64,000 nucleotides of DNA from Gymnorhina tibicen (Eukaryota > Chordata > Aves > Passeriformes > Artamidae). The notes under the pieces were generated by a model, which had not been told where the DNA came from, made no database searches, and worked only from the letters and a program-made list of their open reading frames with translations. The stretch spans positions 62,001 to 126,000 of the forward strand of contig VXAZ01009367.1 of the NCBI GenBank assembly GCA_013399875.1, read 5' to 3'. Position 1 is the stretch's first letter, and the number at the start of each line of letters is the position of its first letter. The position numbers and the translations under genes were made by a program. Below are positions 35,801 through 50,800 of the stretch, piece by piece.

Positions 35801-38800
35801 CAATCTCCATAGTTTCTGCTCTACACAAGCTACATGGAGTAGGGGCTTCAGCAGTCTGGGGAATACAGTTCATGGTAAGATCTTACCCTTCCTGGCTTCA
35901 TGGATTTAAACCCCCCCAGCATGCAAGGACAAGGAAACTTCTAGCAATACTGACAGGAGGGACAGATACTAAGAGCAGTAGCTCCCCATGCCACTGTGAG
36001 CAGTGCTCATTCACTATCCTTCCCTTGTCCTTGGCCCCAAAGCCAAACCTCCTCATCTCCCAGCAGCCTACTCTCTGCTCTTGCAGTCACTACCCCATCC
36101 CCAAACCCCTCTCACAGCCCCTGCATGTCTCCAGACATTTTTCATCCAAGCACTTCAGTCTCATCCTCCGAACACTTCCCTCAGAGGGTCACCACGAATG
36201 CAGCAAGTTGAACTCCTTTAACCTTATTAAAAACTGCATCCACTAAGCATGTGACTGTCTACTCACCCTACCCCAACTCTTTCCCCTTTCCACACTGTAC
36301 TCTGCAATAAAACCAAGGAGGCAGGGATGGGATCAAGCTCCTGAGCTGATGATTTGGGAAGCCAGATCAGAAGGGTTGAATCCGGCTAAGGAGGGCTGAA
36401 ACGGCACTGAAGAGGCAGCTGTACAACAGTGTGCTGGTGCTGACATACAATGGTCTTGGCTAGATCCAGCCATCACCTGTCCTGGCTGGACTCATTCCCT
36501 AACAACCAGCCAGAGACCTAAGCCCCTTCATCCAACCCCTGCCATTTCATCAGCTGACATCTCTCCTTCCCAGCCAGTGCTACACAGAAGTGACTAAAAA
36601 GCTGGAAAATCCTTGTGGCAGCACCTCCACGAAGGGCCACTCTGAAGAGAGAAGCCCAATATCTACTCACTGGGATTGAGCTGTGATGACCCTTGAGATC
36701 CTGGAGTCCAGACAGACCCACCAAGGAAAGCACTTGGTGCAGAGATATGGGATGAAGCTGCACAGTAAATGGAAATGGTCTTGTTCCCTTTTTCACATCT
36801 CTTAGAGAACAAAGGATGAAACTAATTTTGTCTGAAAAAAGAAAACATCTCATAACTGATGCAGGATTTGACCCAAAAAAATCAAATCAGACATAGGAGG
36901 GACACCAGCAGCAGGCTGAACTAGGCATCAGGAGGAAAGGAAGGTTTGTGCCTCCACACACAGGAATCTGCCTCTGCCTGACCTGCTTTTTCCCTGCCTG
37001 CACCACTCAGCACAATCTGGAGATTGGTTCTTCAAACACTTGCATCTTTCTGTGTTCCTAGGAGAGGCCCAGCAAGTCCTAGTCCAAGTATTCCCAGATG
37101 TGGGACTAGCCTGCAACTCTCATTACTGGTCAAGAAGCAGCAGTAAAAAAAAAAAAAGTTAGATGCTACTGTAGGTCATGTATCCATATTTGTGGCTTGA
37201 CCGTCAAAACAGGAGCAGGTGACTGTCTGCCCTTTGCCTCCACCAAAGTGTCCCTGGACTCCAGCCACAGTGCTGGGACTGAACTGGTTCCACTCTGGTC
37301 ACTGGCCAGGGATGTCACTGCCGGTTCCTTGCTCCCAGCAATGCCTCCCAGTTGAACACAGACATCATGGCAGGGTGAGGTAACTGAACTACCACCCAGA
37401 CTCTGCAGTCAAGAGTATGCTTTCCACCTCCTGCCCCTCTCTCCCAAAGAGATCCCGAGCTCCTAAAGCAGTCCATAGGACCACATGTGGGAGATGCCCA
37501 TCTGGCAAAGTGGTCCAAGGCTGATTTTAAAAACATTTCCATGAAAGTTTCTAAGTGCATAGAGACATCCCCCAACCTAGTTTACCAAGCACAAAAATAT
37601 TGTGACACATGCTGAAACCGACTCATTGACAATTTCCTTCACTTGAGCAGAAAATGAGGCCAGTATCAGGTCAAGTTTTCTGCCTGGTGCAACACACCAC
37701 AAAGAGATGAAATTTGTGAGAAGGAACCATCAGTCTTCTGCAACTGGTGAAGACTTAAGCCAGTGAGAGAAGCCAGGACTGTTACTCTGGATTTCCCAAA
37801 ATACCTAAACATTTTCTCACCTCTGACACTTGTAGAATGGTGCATTCCATGGTACTGCACAATATGTCAAGCTTTTGCTTTCAGAAAACTTAAATTGGGA
37901 AGAGCCCTCCTAATGACTCTCCAAATAGAGTGGTTTGAGGCATCTCCTAGCACCCCCTTTGGCCCTAGAAGCAGCAAGAAGGGTTCTGCTGAAGTTAAGC
38001 CTCAATAAAATCAATACATCAGTTGTACCCCTGCAAGTTCAGAAGGTCAGCCTTCAGAACAAGGGAATCCATAACAGAAAAGCTGTGCTTCCTTATTTCC
38101 AGCCTGGTTCTAATAGCAAACCAGATTTCCTTAGGAAGGCTTTGGCCCTTGCGCCTAAGAGGCTCACTGAATATACTCACCTCCTTCCAAAACTTACAAA
38201 CTTGTTTCATGTCTCTCACTGAGTAACCTGTTGGAGTAATTAATACTCGTGAGGTCAGGAAGGATCATGGAGTTGTTAATAAGGACATCAAGAGAAGAGA
38301 TTTTAGAGTGTCCATGTTTAAAGAACAAAATGTCATCAGCAAAGGAGCTACTTGCCTCTATACCAATGTGCTGCCATGCCACATCACCACAACGCCTTAG
38401 CACCAGCCCTCTTTTTTGGCCTCTCCCCCCTCCTCTTCTTCTTGGCTTAACACCTTCCTTCCCAAGGGGAGGTTTTAGCTCATTGGGCAGTGACCAGCTT
38501 TTATTTCAGATGTTGACAGACACAGAAGTCTATCACTGATACGAATGTAACTGTGCTCTAACCATCTACAGCCAGCAAAGTCAAGAGTTGGTTCCAGTAT
38601 GACAACCTCAGTCTTCAAAACCGCATATTCCTGAGTTATAGAGTCCAGGATTAGAGAAGCAGGGATTAGGACAATAAAATGTAGCTGGTCCAAACAGTAA
38701 CCAGCGTATCCCATTTTCTGGTGGTTCATTTGCCTTGTTTGAGATGTTAGCTTATGCCTTTACCTCTTTACACTCTCAGGTGTTTCCCCCCTCCCTTAAA

Positions 38801-41800
38801 TTAAAGCTAAAATCATCATGCAAGTGCTGAACCTCTATTTGGCATTCTGACAACAGCGGGCTTGTTATCCCTGTTATCACTTGCTGCATAGTTTAACTGG
38901 CACAAGTCCAGCAGGTGAGGCAGGACCAGGTTATTCACTGAAGACACTGTTACCTGTCACTATGCACGTGAATTTAGCATCAGAGTCCTCGGACACAGCA
39001 CGGGATTTGATAGTGGTTTCAAATAGTGGCTGTGTTTCCTCCGTCAGCTGAGAAATGATTGCGCAGAAGGTGCTCCTGGAAGATTCAAGAAGCATTTCTT
39101 AGAGATAAAAGCACCAGAAAAATCAAAGGGTCCACCTTGTGTCTCACCTCAGCAGCCTGTGTTGTTGTCTGTGCCCTCTTCCCTCCCATCATCCCTACAC
39201 TTGCTCACAAGTCCAGTCCAGTGACAGGGCATTTGACTGATTTCTCCCTCCCAAGATGACTGTCAATTTAAAGTGTCATTCGGGAGCCATTCCCTTTGTC
39301 TTAGCCCTTATGGCTATCAGGGCAATGAATGTTGACCCACTGGATTAATGAAGACCCATTTTGATTATACCAAAACATCTCTTTGGCCAGCCAGCAAACT
39401 TAGAGCCCCACCTAACAAAGTCAATTCTCAGTTCTGAACCATAAATGTTTCAAGAGTTCTTTTGTTCAAGTTCTTTTGTTCTTTGTTTCAAGAGTTCTTT
39501 TGATTTTTCTTTATTTGTGAAGAATTCATGTCATTTCAGGTCAAGTGTGAATTGAACATGTCTCCTGAACGCAGCAGTCCTCTTAGAATGAAGAAAAGCT
39601 GCCAACTGTGGAACAGCTCACTGAGGAAGACCTGAGTCTGGCTAGCAGCTTTCTGAGCTCAGGAATTAGCTGGGAATTCCCTGTTTAACCCCTCACTGCT
39701 GCAGGTAGGCATTCACACTCCCTACTCCAGGAGTTCAGGCTCTGACCTCGAAATTCATGCTGGGACACCCAAATAGCCAGAACTGTCCTAACAGTGCAAT
39801 CTCTAACGCTCAAAAGTGGACCATGGATTCTCCAGGTATTTCAGTACTGTTCAGTGAGTGAAATAAGTCACCACATTCATCCAGCACTGCCAACCCTGCT
39901 GCAGCATCACTGAGACAGGTCCCAGAAAATATGGGCTTTCTTAAATAAAGGGAAATTATTTCATTCCAAATTGGGTTTTCATTCAGATAATGCTGAGGCT
40001 CTTGGAAGGGAAGAGCTTCTTATTTCATTTTTCCCTCTGCAATTAAAACACTACACATTTACAACAGGAGAGGGGACCCCAAGGTCTCAAGTGCAAGGAC
40101 ACTGGGAGAAACAGCAAATATTGCAAGAGAACCGGTTGCTGGCAGCTCTATTTATATCATTTTCAGCAGTGAAAGACATTCCTTAAACAAGTGATCAGCT
40201 TCCAGAAACATGCAAGGGGTGGAACAAATGCCCAAACCACTCCTGATACAGCTCCACCATGAGCAGAAGGGCTCAGAGTATGTGGTAGGGGTTCCATGAG
40301 GAGGACCCCAGCCTCACAAGCAGCCCCAGCTTGCAGGCAGGATGCTGGTGCTGCTGCCACTAATGCTCTACCTGCTAAGGAAGCAAACTGGTTCAGGGCA
40401 AACCAAAAAACCCCACATTTAGCATGACCCAGCAAGGGCAGGTGCACTGACAGGGACTAAGCATGCATGGCTGAAGGTGTCATGAGAGCTCCAGCCACAG
40501 CGACTGCCTGTTCCTTCCACCCTGAAAAACTTACCTGGAGACTGCAGTGTCATTATTTTCCCTCTGGCTTCCTGCTAGAATGGGTTTGTAAGGGATGCAG
40601 GGAGATGAATCCCTGAGTAACAACCCCCCTGGGATGCAGCAGGAACCTCACCCAGCTCCCAGGCACCCTGTGTTGGATGAGGGACAGGACAGGGGAAGCT
40701 CGGGATGTTGCAAACCTGATTCATCTCCTGAATGAGGGTTATAAGCATGGTCTGTATCCAAACACATGTGTGGGATGGGGTAAAAAAACCAGATTCTACA
40801 GCTCAGACTCTTCTGTGGAAATCAATGGTTACTAGGACACTGGCCCTGGCAAGCAACTCTTCACTCAGCTGTGAGGCCAGGAAAGGGCTGTGGGAGTCAA
40901 AAGCTGTTTCAAACCAGAGCAACCCTTCCAAATTCCAATCCCAGGAAAAAAATGCCCATTTCCACGGAGCAAGGCAGACAATCCAGTACAAGGCAGTTAC
41001 TGGTAGGGTTTTGATGCTCCCTTCAATACAGATCCCCCACCCCACACCAGTAAATGCCTTTCAGATCCACATAAAGGAATTTCCCAAGCATCAACCAACA
41101 TTTCATACCCCAGCAGGAGGGCAACTGGATCAGCATCTTATAATCAAGTGATGCACACACACATAGTGACACTTGGGACTCAGTTTAATCCCAGCACCAT
41201 GCCACCGGCACCAGCAGGCAGCACCAGGAATAAGTCTGGTCCACTCAGTGTAAATCCCACAACCAGGTGAAATACATCCAGCAAAGGCTACTGAATGGCT
41301 TTGGAAAGCAGCTGTGGCCAGAAGCTGGGGGCTCCAAAGGCTTGGCAGATGAATCAGAGACTTGCCCAATGACACTTGGCAGGAAGCCTGGAAGGTCTAT
41401 TGAGTCTTTCAAAGAAACCATTGTGTTGGTCACAGCAGGATTTGAAGGCTCTGGCACTGTGAGGCTCTCAGCTGACTCACTCCAGCTGCAAGGAGGCTTG
41501 TCCAATTCAAATCGCTTTCTAAACCAGTAATTCAGAGTATTCAAGGAATTGGACACAAAGCACTAGCCACTTTTTCTCCGGGCCTTCCTGGAGCTGCATC
41601 TTTGGGGCAGAAAAAGCCCTGGAGCCTAGAAGAGACCCCCAGCAATTCAGTAGCCTTTTCAATTAAAGAGGGATTTCCATACAAAAGCCTGCTGGAAAAG
41701 GAGATTTGAGAAGTGCATTCCTCTTGTCAAGATTTTCTGACTTTTTGGTTAGAAATCCCAGAGCTATAGAGGAGTTCTGGAGAGGCCTTTCCCTCCACAT

Positions 41801-44800
41801 TCTTCTACCTGCCACTCCAGCAAACCAGAAATGCCAACTGATTTCCAAATGTGTTCTTTTGCCAAAGGCAAAGTACAGCTGTACAAGCACATTTTGGGGC
41901 AGAGTCCAAGTGAATGAGGATCCTCACAACAATGGCAGGGGGGGAAGAAAATTTTTTTTCTGGACGTCTCAGGGCAGTCACACCCAATTTTTAACATCTC
42001 TGTATGGAAGTCTCACTTTAATATAAAGAAGTAGCTGAACACCCATCCTTTGGCTAAGAAAGAGGAATATTTCTTGCACCTTAATACAGGAATTATGATA
42101 AACATTCACTTTTCTTTCTGCAGTTCAAGCAACTATTACAGATCAAATTATGCAGAATGAGGCTGTTAGATCACTTCAGGGCTCTCGACTGATTAAATTA
42201 ATTAGTACCAAAGCATTACAGGTTAATAGTGTGCAGACAGATTCAGAAAAGTGTTTGGTCAGAGCAGTTTAATGCAATGTAGTTTTACCTTCCTAAACTG
42301 GAGGGAGAGAATCTGCTGCTTGATAAGCTAAGCAAAAAACAGCATAAAAACCATTAGAGAGAGAAGCATGGAAAGGAGCTAAAATAAACAAACCGTTACA
42401 GAGACATATTAATGATGAGTCGTTTTGCAGAGGTCAGAGTTCCTATTAAAAGAAGGTACAGCTGCCTTAGGCTGCCTGCCAGGACGAGCAAGCCACATTG
42501 TGAATTGAAATCAAAGGCTGTAAAAATGAAATGGTCATTAACCGCACAGAATCAGTGTCATTTACACAAGTAGGTTTCCAAGAAGCAGCACCTTGAGCCT
42601 TCCATGCACCATCCGCAGCATTGTGCTCAAAGCAGGCAACTCCACCACGGGAGACGTCTGGTTAAACGCAGGCGGGACTATGGACGAGACCATCTCAATT
42701 CTCTGCTGGCAAGCAGGTGGCCTGAGCTGGGTGCCCTCTGTGCTTCCAAGGACAGCTCCTGGGAGAAGCTGAAAACTCTCTGATCACTACACATTGCTTT
42801 CCAGCTTGCCAACCAAATCACTAAGGTCTGACAAAACATTAAAATAAAATAACAGAAGTAGACTTTACAAGAATCGACAGGTTTTGCTTTCTTTGCAGGA
42901 ACGTAGTAGCATTAACCAATTCAAGGAACAAAATCAAACACACAAGTCCTGCACAAGACATCTGGATGAGCTACTTACCAGTGGTCACCAGCTCTCCCAA
43001 AGGAGTGTCTTCAGGGACTCATGTCCTAGCCAAAGGGCCACACTGCTGGACTGTGGCAGCAGCCCCTTGCAGGCTGTAGGAAACAACCTCTATGCATTGA
43101 CCTGCAGCAGTCAGGAACAGTTCCTCAAGCCTTGAGCTCACCCACATGGTAATCAAAAGTCTAAAACTAACAGGGACAAGCTAGTCAGCAGCATGTAAGC
43201 TCGGTGATTTAATTGCACTGAGGTACATGTTATGCCTATGCAACAACCTCACCATACAGCCTCAGAAGTGACTGCAGCGTAGGCATCCCCTCCGGGATGC
43301 ACCAAGCCAGACTACCACATCCATACATGCAGACAGACCAAACCTTCTCAGCCTCTGTTCTGAAGACCAGTGAACCACCAAACTTCAGTGCTCTAGGATG
43401 GTGCTACAGAAGACAGCAGAAAGAACCACATGGAGGTCCACCTGAAGGTGCACCTCTTCAGGTCTCCTACCCAAATGTGTGAGTCCCAGTCATGTGGAAG
43501 CTAGCAGGACTCCAAGTCTTGCCCTAAAAATGACCACAGAGAGATTCTGAAAACTGCTCCTGTCAACTGTACATTCCACCCGTGGAGGCAGAACCTCCAT
43601 GTGAACAATAAGGAAAAAAGTAGTTCAGCTTGAAGTCCCGACACTTTACACAAAAAATTGCACCTTTCCATTGAGAAGAAAAACCTGAAGGGCTCACTGA
43701 CTCTTCTCCTTCAGGAAAGTAAAGACAGCAGAGGTTTTGGATTGTTGCTCAGGAGCAGCTTTAACCCAACAAACATGGGTGGCACTTGGCCTTTTGGCAG
43801 CAGCTTCACCCTCTCTACCCCCAGCCACACGATCTTGGTCCATTTCCAGTGCCAACCACTGGTCATGCAGCCAAAGGATGTGCAGGTTGGGTGGGATCCA
43901 GCTGGGAAAATCAAATGCTCACAGTAACAGGCTGAGGATCACTCACTCACCTGATCCATCTTTCATGTGCTGTGCTGGTCCATGGGAGAAGCCAGACAGA
44001 GAAGCTGCATCCTTCGTGCTGTGTCCTTCCACCTCTTGCAACATCCCTGTGAGCTCCATGCCCTTTCTGGCACCGCCAGGCACCATTTTGCATTATCTGC
44101 CTTACTGACCAGCACCTTGCCTCGTCCTCAACACTCACAGACACCCTCAGAGCTTCCAGAGCTCAAATTGCACCTCGTGCTGCTCTCACCCTGTCCTGAC
44201 CTCTTGGGGATCCAGGTTCCTCCTCCCCACACTCCTCCCAAGCACAACCACCCCAAGTGATCCCAGGGGCAGCTGTATCCCTGTGCTCTGGGCTGCCCCC
44301 AGGCAGCTCTGTCTGTCTGGAAGCACAATTCATGGGTTTAACTTGTCTCAAAACATTTTGCTTACCACTGCATGGCAAAAACATATTTTTACCCTCCAGG
44401 AATACTAAAGACCTTCTTGAGGGAATTTCCCAAAATCCTTGCTAGCTAGAATGATAGTGTAGGCAGTAGTGTGGTTTTAATCATGATTTCTTGCATAAGA
44501 CAAATAGGGATGTGTCTTGGCTTGGACATAAAGAAAATAGCAGGAGTCAGAACAAAGGTTGCCTGTGCCATGAACCCCTTGTGCTCATGGATGTGATCAA
44601 ACAGTATGCACTGACAGCACTTTTTTTTTAATCCCCAGTATTAAGACAACATGGGCTTTATTCACTGCACATCCTGAGACAGTGCTGAACACTGAACTGA
44701 GGGTCTCTTGAGGAGCCTTGATATTATCAGAAGAAAAAGGCCATCATGTATTAACTGAAGTTTAACCTCAATATGCTAAATTTGCTTTTCAGACTAGAGA

Positions 44801-47800
44801 TTTAAGCCCCAGAGAGCACGATCAAATTGTGGAGGCTGCAGCCAGCACAGCCCTGCCTGCAGGCAGCTGGCGCTTCACTTCAATTACGTTCCAGCATATC
44901 CATGCAGAGCTGCCGCAGACCCTGCTGGAAACCTCCTGAGCAGGGCACCAGATGCTCCAGTGTGCCTGGTCTGGTTCTCCTGGGACTGGGCTGTCTGTTC
45001 CCCAGGCTCCCCAGGGACTTACTCGCACACACAGCACAGGGCTCTGCTAATGAAATGCAGCATCAGCAGCGGATGTGTCTCCCTCGAGCAAGCTTGGGGC
45101 CATTACAGCTACTGGATAAAGGCAAACGCTCATGTTATCCTGAGGAACATATCTAAAGTAGTGAATCAAGGGCTCAAGCATAACTTTTCCTTCTACTGGA
45201 AAAGTGGACTTCAAAAAGGTCTGCTCCAGGCATGTCCAGCACCGGTGGGATGAAGCCTCCTCAGGCACATCCCATTGATGAAGAGAAGCTCAGGTTTTTA
45301 TAAGCTAGTTCTGAAAATACAGAACTGTTCTGAAGTGCTGGACCATAGCATTATACCTCTCTACCACATCCCTTCTACCAGTCTCAGTTCTTTGTTAAAT
45401 TTCATTTTATCATACACTTTCAAACTCCTTTGGCCATTTATCATCCTCTTAAAGGTTTTAGCCCTTCAACTACTCATAATTTTCTTTGGAAGTGAAGACA
45501 GCCTTCCCCGTTTTTCACGGACTTGCCAAATTTCAGTCTTGCAAGGGCAGGAGGCAGAACTGTCAACACCACTCACTTTTTTTAACCACTCAAGTTGATG
45601 GTCTGGGCTGGTACATCACGGTACATCACCCCACTGGCACTGAAAAGTTAACTGCTTGAAAAACATAGATTTTCCGTCTGGCACCTTTTCTAACCCTCTC
45701 ATGCAATCACTCCATGAAATTACTCTCTTTTAGTATTTCTTAACCCTGAGATAAAGAAATCTTTCTCCTTCCAGTTCATTCCTCACATGGAAGTGAACAA
45801 GAGCTCAGGAGACCCTAAAATAGACTTAACAGGGGCTCCATCCTCATATGGACAAGCACCTGAACTCGAGCTGCTTGAGCTGCAGCAGTGATCAATATTT
45901 CTCAGTGCTCTTCCACAGCATGAAAATTGACTCACACAAGCTGTCCAGTGAAGGAAAAACCAGCAAAATGTGTCCATGACAGCAAAGCTGATAATTCCAA
46001 GTTATGTTTTGAGGGAATCAGCATTGCATAAAAGCTCCTCAGGAAGCCCATGGAGAGCCGGGCAGCCTGTCCATCCCGGGAGCTGGACAGAGGGACTGGC
46101 AATTCCCTACAGACACTCCCCCTCGCTGGCTCTCTGATCCATCACATTATTGGGCATGTTTTGGACATGCAGACTTCCAAGTATAAGGTTTCCTACGAAC
46201 TTGTCTGCCTCCAAGGTTAATACTACTTCAAGTACAAGCCACTCCGAATCCTGCCTCAGCTGTCAGCAGTGAACCCTTTTCAACATTTAAAAGCCAATAC
46301 TGAGGCTTTCCTGTACGCGTGGTTGTGCTCATGGCTGCTTTCCTGCCATGTGTCCTGCTCCTTATCAAGCACTCCCTGCACACACAGAACGAGTGTGCCG
46401 GTGTTCGTACACCATGGCGGGAGCTATCAGCAGGCCCGTGATAAAGCAGCTCTGAGTGCTGTGTTGCTGTACAAGACACATTATTATTTCACAGACTGGA
46501 AAACAGATGTATTGAGTCTTTGCAAGTCAAGGGCACAGACCAAATCGATGTCAGAGATGCAGAAATATGGCAATTTTTTCTGCAGGTAATTTACTTTTTG
46601 CTGAGACGAACATGGACTTGCGTGTAACAATTCAGGGCTAGATTTCATTAACAGAGAAGGTGGAAAACAATCAATTAAGTTACACATTCCTGTATCGGCC
46701 TCTGTAATGCTCTGAAGACGGCTCAGATTTGTGTATTTTAACTCTGAATTATTGCTGCCTCTATGGCCCGAGTTAAACTTAGAAAGACACCAAGGAATGA
46801 GAAATGGTAAAAAAAAGCAAAATATTGGACAGTGAGATGCCCAGGAAAGGTGATATCCTCCTGGCAGCTCACTACGTATAGTAAAGAAAAAAAGAAAATA
46901 AAATTGCCTGTAACAGCCCTTCCATCTTCCTATTCTTGGACCAGGCGACGCTGTGAAGTGTGAGACTCAGTCAGTGAGAGATAACAACTTCATTCACTCA
47001 AGACCTTCCTCCCCTCGTCGAAAGAGAGCAAGGCTTTAATTCCATCTCCTGGAAACTGCCTCTGCTGTGGCATGAGAGGTGCCCTGTTTGGAGATGACCA
47101 CACTCTCCCCTCCACGCAGTGCTATCCCTGGCCTGGGAAACATCTTTTATGAGGTTTCCAGAGAAGATCACAGTTCTCACATGTGATATACTCTGTATTT
47201 TATCCGTGGCCCTGAAGGGCATCGGCTCATCAAGCATACACACTCGGCTCCGCTTGGCTTTCTAGGGGATATGGATATATGGACAGGAGGCTATAGAAAG
47301 GGAGCTGAAAAATCTCCCTTTGGAATTGTTGGGGATTGTTATTCAGAGTGCACAACCGCCAAGGAGCCCCACTCAAACCAGACACCACTGTGCAGGTAGT
47401 TACAGCAATGGGAAACAGACACCTCTGTCCTATGGGTCACAGGGTGTGCAGATGAGTCATTGACGCCTTTCACTTCGCCTTTCCAGTGGGTACTGGCTGT
47501 CCCTCCTTCCAGAGTTTGGGACACTTCCATCCCACAAATCAAACTGACTGAGTGCTCTCAGGTGCCTCAGCTGGTATCTGACCAGGGCGTTACACCACTC
47601 CTCACCAAAAGCGAAGTCCCGTCGCACATTACAGGTGACCAGCTGCTAACGAGGGAACTCGTCTGAACTAAATCTGCTTTTCAGGAACCAAGTGCTCCTG
47701 AGTTCCCAGCACACTTTATTATAGCAACAGATCTTTCTCCTTCATTTGATATTATGTGCAAAGCAAGAGGGACAACATTGGGAATGGCTTCCAGCCAGAA

Positions 47801-50800
47801 GAGCCAAGTGGCAAGGCCCTCTCCTGAGCTCAACTTCCACCCCGAGCAGAGTCATCCAAGAAAAGATCAGAGGCAATGTCACTACACTCTATAAATATCT
47901 GCGTATGATGCAGCTATGACAGTAGAAAGATATTTGAGCAAGGAAGCAATGCTCTAATGAGACTGAGGAGCAGACATCTGCATGAGGTAAGAGGTGCAGA
48001 TTGCTTCCAGCAGAGAGGTTTGCCTAGCACTCAGATGAAGATTTTATATAAAATTGCATCTCTCTGCATAATACACTCTCCAGACTCACTAGTTCTTACA
48101 AAAAGGACACCTAAAAAGATGTCTCGAGAGTTGTGGCCCATGAATGCAGCTAAGGCAGACCATGGACAGGACTGACAGCTCCTCCTCTCACTTCGTGAAA
48201 TAATTGTAGTCAAGTGCTTTGAGACATAAGAGGTTTGTTTAAAAAAAAACCAAAAAACAGCTACTCCCTCCAAAAAAATCCTGTCAGCAGCCAGAGCAGA
48301 AGGCAAGTCACTGTGGCCATAAGCTGCTCCTCACACTGTCCTGAAAGACCTGATATTGGACAGGTTAAAAGGGTTTAAAAGGTTAAAAGACCAGCAAAGG
48401 AAAGACACTGAGCTGTTTGCTCACAGGGAAAATCCTTCCAAAAGACTAGTTCCCGAGGGCACAAAGAGTAAATACCCTGAATACTCTGTTTAATAAAAGG
48501 ATGATGTTCTCTCTATGGTCATTTTCAACATCTCTATTCTTTTGGCCCCATTAGCACCACCTCCGGAAAACTCTACAAGCTAAAACCCAGAAAAATCATG
48601 TTCTGGTTACCCAATTCATATCCTTCAATTTACATGAAAACCCTTTCTTCCAACATGATTAGGGAGACCAAGTAAGAACATCCAAACTGCCCTCAACACA
48701 GAATCACAGAATGGTTTGGGTTGGAAGGGACCTTAAAGCTCATCTCGTTCCATCCCCTGCCATGGGCAGGGACACGTTCCACTAGCCCAGGTTGCTCCAA
48801 ACCCCGTTCAACCTGGCCTGGAACTCTTCCAGGGATGGGGCAACCACAGCTTCTCTGGGCAACCTGGGTGCCAGGGCCTCACCATACTCACAGGGAAGAA
48901 TTTCATCCTAACAGCCCAACTAATCCTGCCCTCTGGCAGTTTGAAGCCATTCCCCCTTGTCCTGTCACTCCAGGCCGTTGTGAAGAGTCTCCCTCCATCC
49001 TTCTTTTAGGCTGCCTTCAGGTACTGGAAGGCCACAATTAGGTTACCCAAAAGTTTCTCCAGGATGAACAATTACAGCCTTTCCTCACAGCAGAGCTGCT
49101 CCATCCCTCTGACAATCTTGGTGCCTCCTCTGGACTCGTTTCAACAGCTCCGTTGCTGTGCTGGGAACCCCAGAGCAGAATGTGTTCGTAAGTCACCCCA
49201 GAAGCAGGGATTTCCAACTTCAGTTTCTTTTCTTAAAGATATTCCCATGTCTTCATGTACCTCTACCATGTTACTATACTTTCTACTGCTTTAAGAAGTG
49301 GTGAAGAGAACAGGCAAATATTTTGGTTAAACATACTCTATATATACATATAAAGACAGAAACAGAGAAACCTGAAAAAAACACCACATTTTCTTTGGAT
49401 CAGAATATCCATTTTTGTTTTCTAATCCCCAGAGCAGCCTCCCACAGCAATCCTGTGTCTGCATCACTTGTCCCATTGCCTTTGTTAGCTTCAAAACCAG
49501 CAAATCCAAATCCATTCTGTGTTAAAGAGAGCTGCTCAGTGTTATCTGCTGTTCTGCATGTTGCTCATCGTGCTTTTCAAGTTCTCCTAGGCAAGCTCTC
49601 CAGATGTTCCTGGATTTAATTACACTCATAATTGCTTTCTGAAAGTCTCCTTGCTACACCATTTCACTCACTTGCTTTCCAGAATTGTTATGATACATTA
49701 TTTAATTACAACACAAAAAGCCCCACTTCATTCAAGCCCTTGCCCTGCATCTTAGACAACAGTTTCCAAAAATCCTGGCTCAAGCCTTCAGCACTTGTAG
49801 GGCTCTGCAGGGAACCAGATTTTTATACGCCTCCTCCCTAACTCATTAGGGAACCTGGAAGTTGCCATGAACTCAGGGAAAGGTCAATTTTGCCATTTAG
49901 CAATTATTTAGTCACTGCTTCTTACAACAGAAGGGGCAGACAGTGGAGTTAAGAGACAAAATGAAATTGCTCTTCCACAGGCTCTGACAATCGTGTACAC
50001 AAGCAGATAGAAAAATGATTGGAGAATTTGTGGAAATTGAATGTGCTGCTGATTTAAGTGGGGCAGCACAGAGTCCCTTTGCCAGCAGTGGGCTCCCATG
50101 GATGGAAATCGGGGTGCAGCCATGGCAGCATTAGACTGACAAATTCAAGAGGTTCAGGGCTCAGAGCTCTGCAGCAATGGGCCGGATTTACTATGCCTGA
50201 GCCACAGCCTCAAGTGGTGGTGCAGCCAAAAGACACCAGGTGCACTGCCTGCATGGGTGCTACATCACTCCATGCCTTCCTCGGGAGAGCTAACTTTGGG
50301 AATCCAGCTGGGAACACTGAAGGTATTACTTGCAGGATGGATGAACCCTTCTTTACTGTTAAACTGATTAAAGCTGCAATTTGAGCATAGTCAAGGGAAA
50401 TAAAAGTTAAGCTGTAAGCAACCCAAACACCTCAACATCTTCTTTATTAAAGCCTCTCTCTGCTTGTAATCCACAGAATGGAGTCACTGGGCTCAGTTAA
50501 GAGATTTCCTGTCCATGGTACGATCTGAGGCCGCAGGCTGTGGACCCTGTATGGGCATTTGATGGTGCTGAAGGTGTCATGGTGTGTGGCCAGTCTGCAA
50601 TTAGCTCACACCCCAGCATGACATGATACCAGCACAAAGGAACTGAATTTAGGCAATTTCACTTTGGCATTACCCCAGTTTTAACAACTGACTTCCAAGC
50701 AGCACTTTTTTATCTCTTTTGGTCCTGCGTTTATTTTTATGAATGTCTGACTCCTTGAGGCATCAATGCTTGACACGCTGGAAATGGATTATTTATAAAC

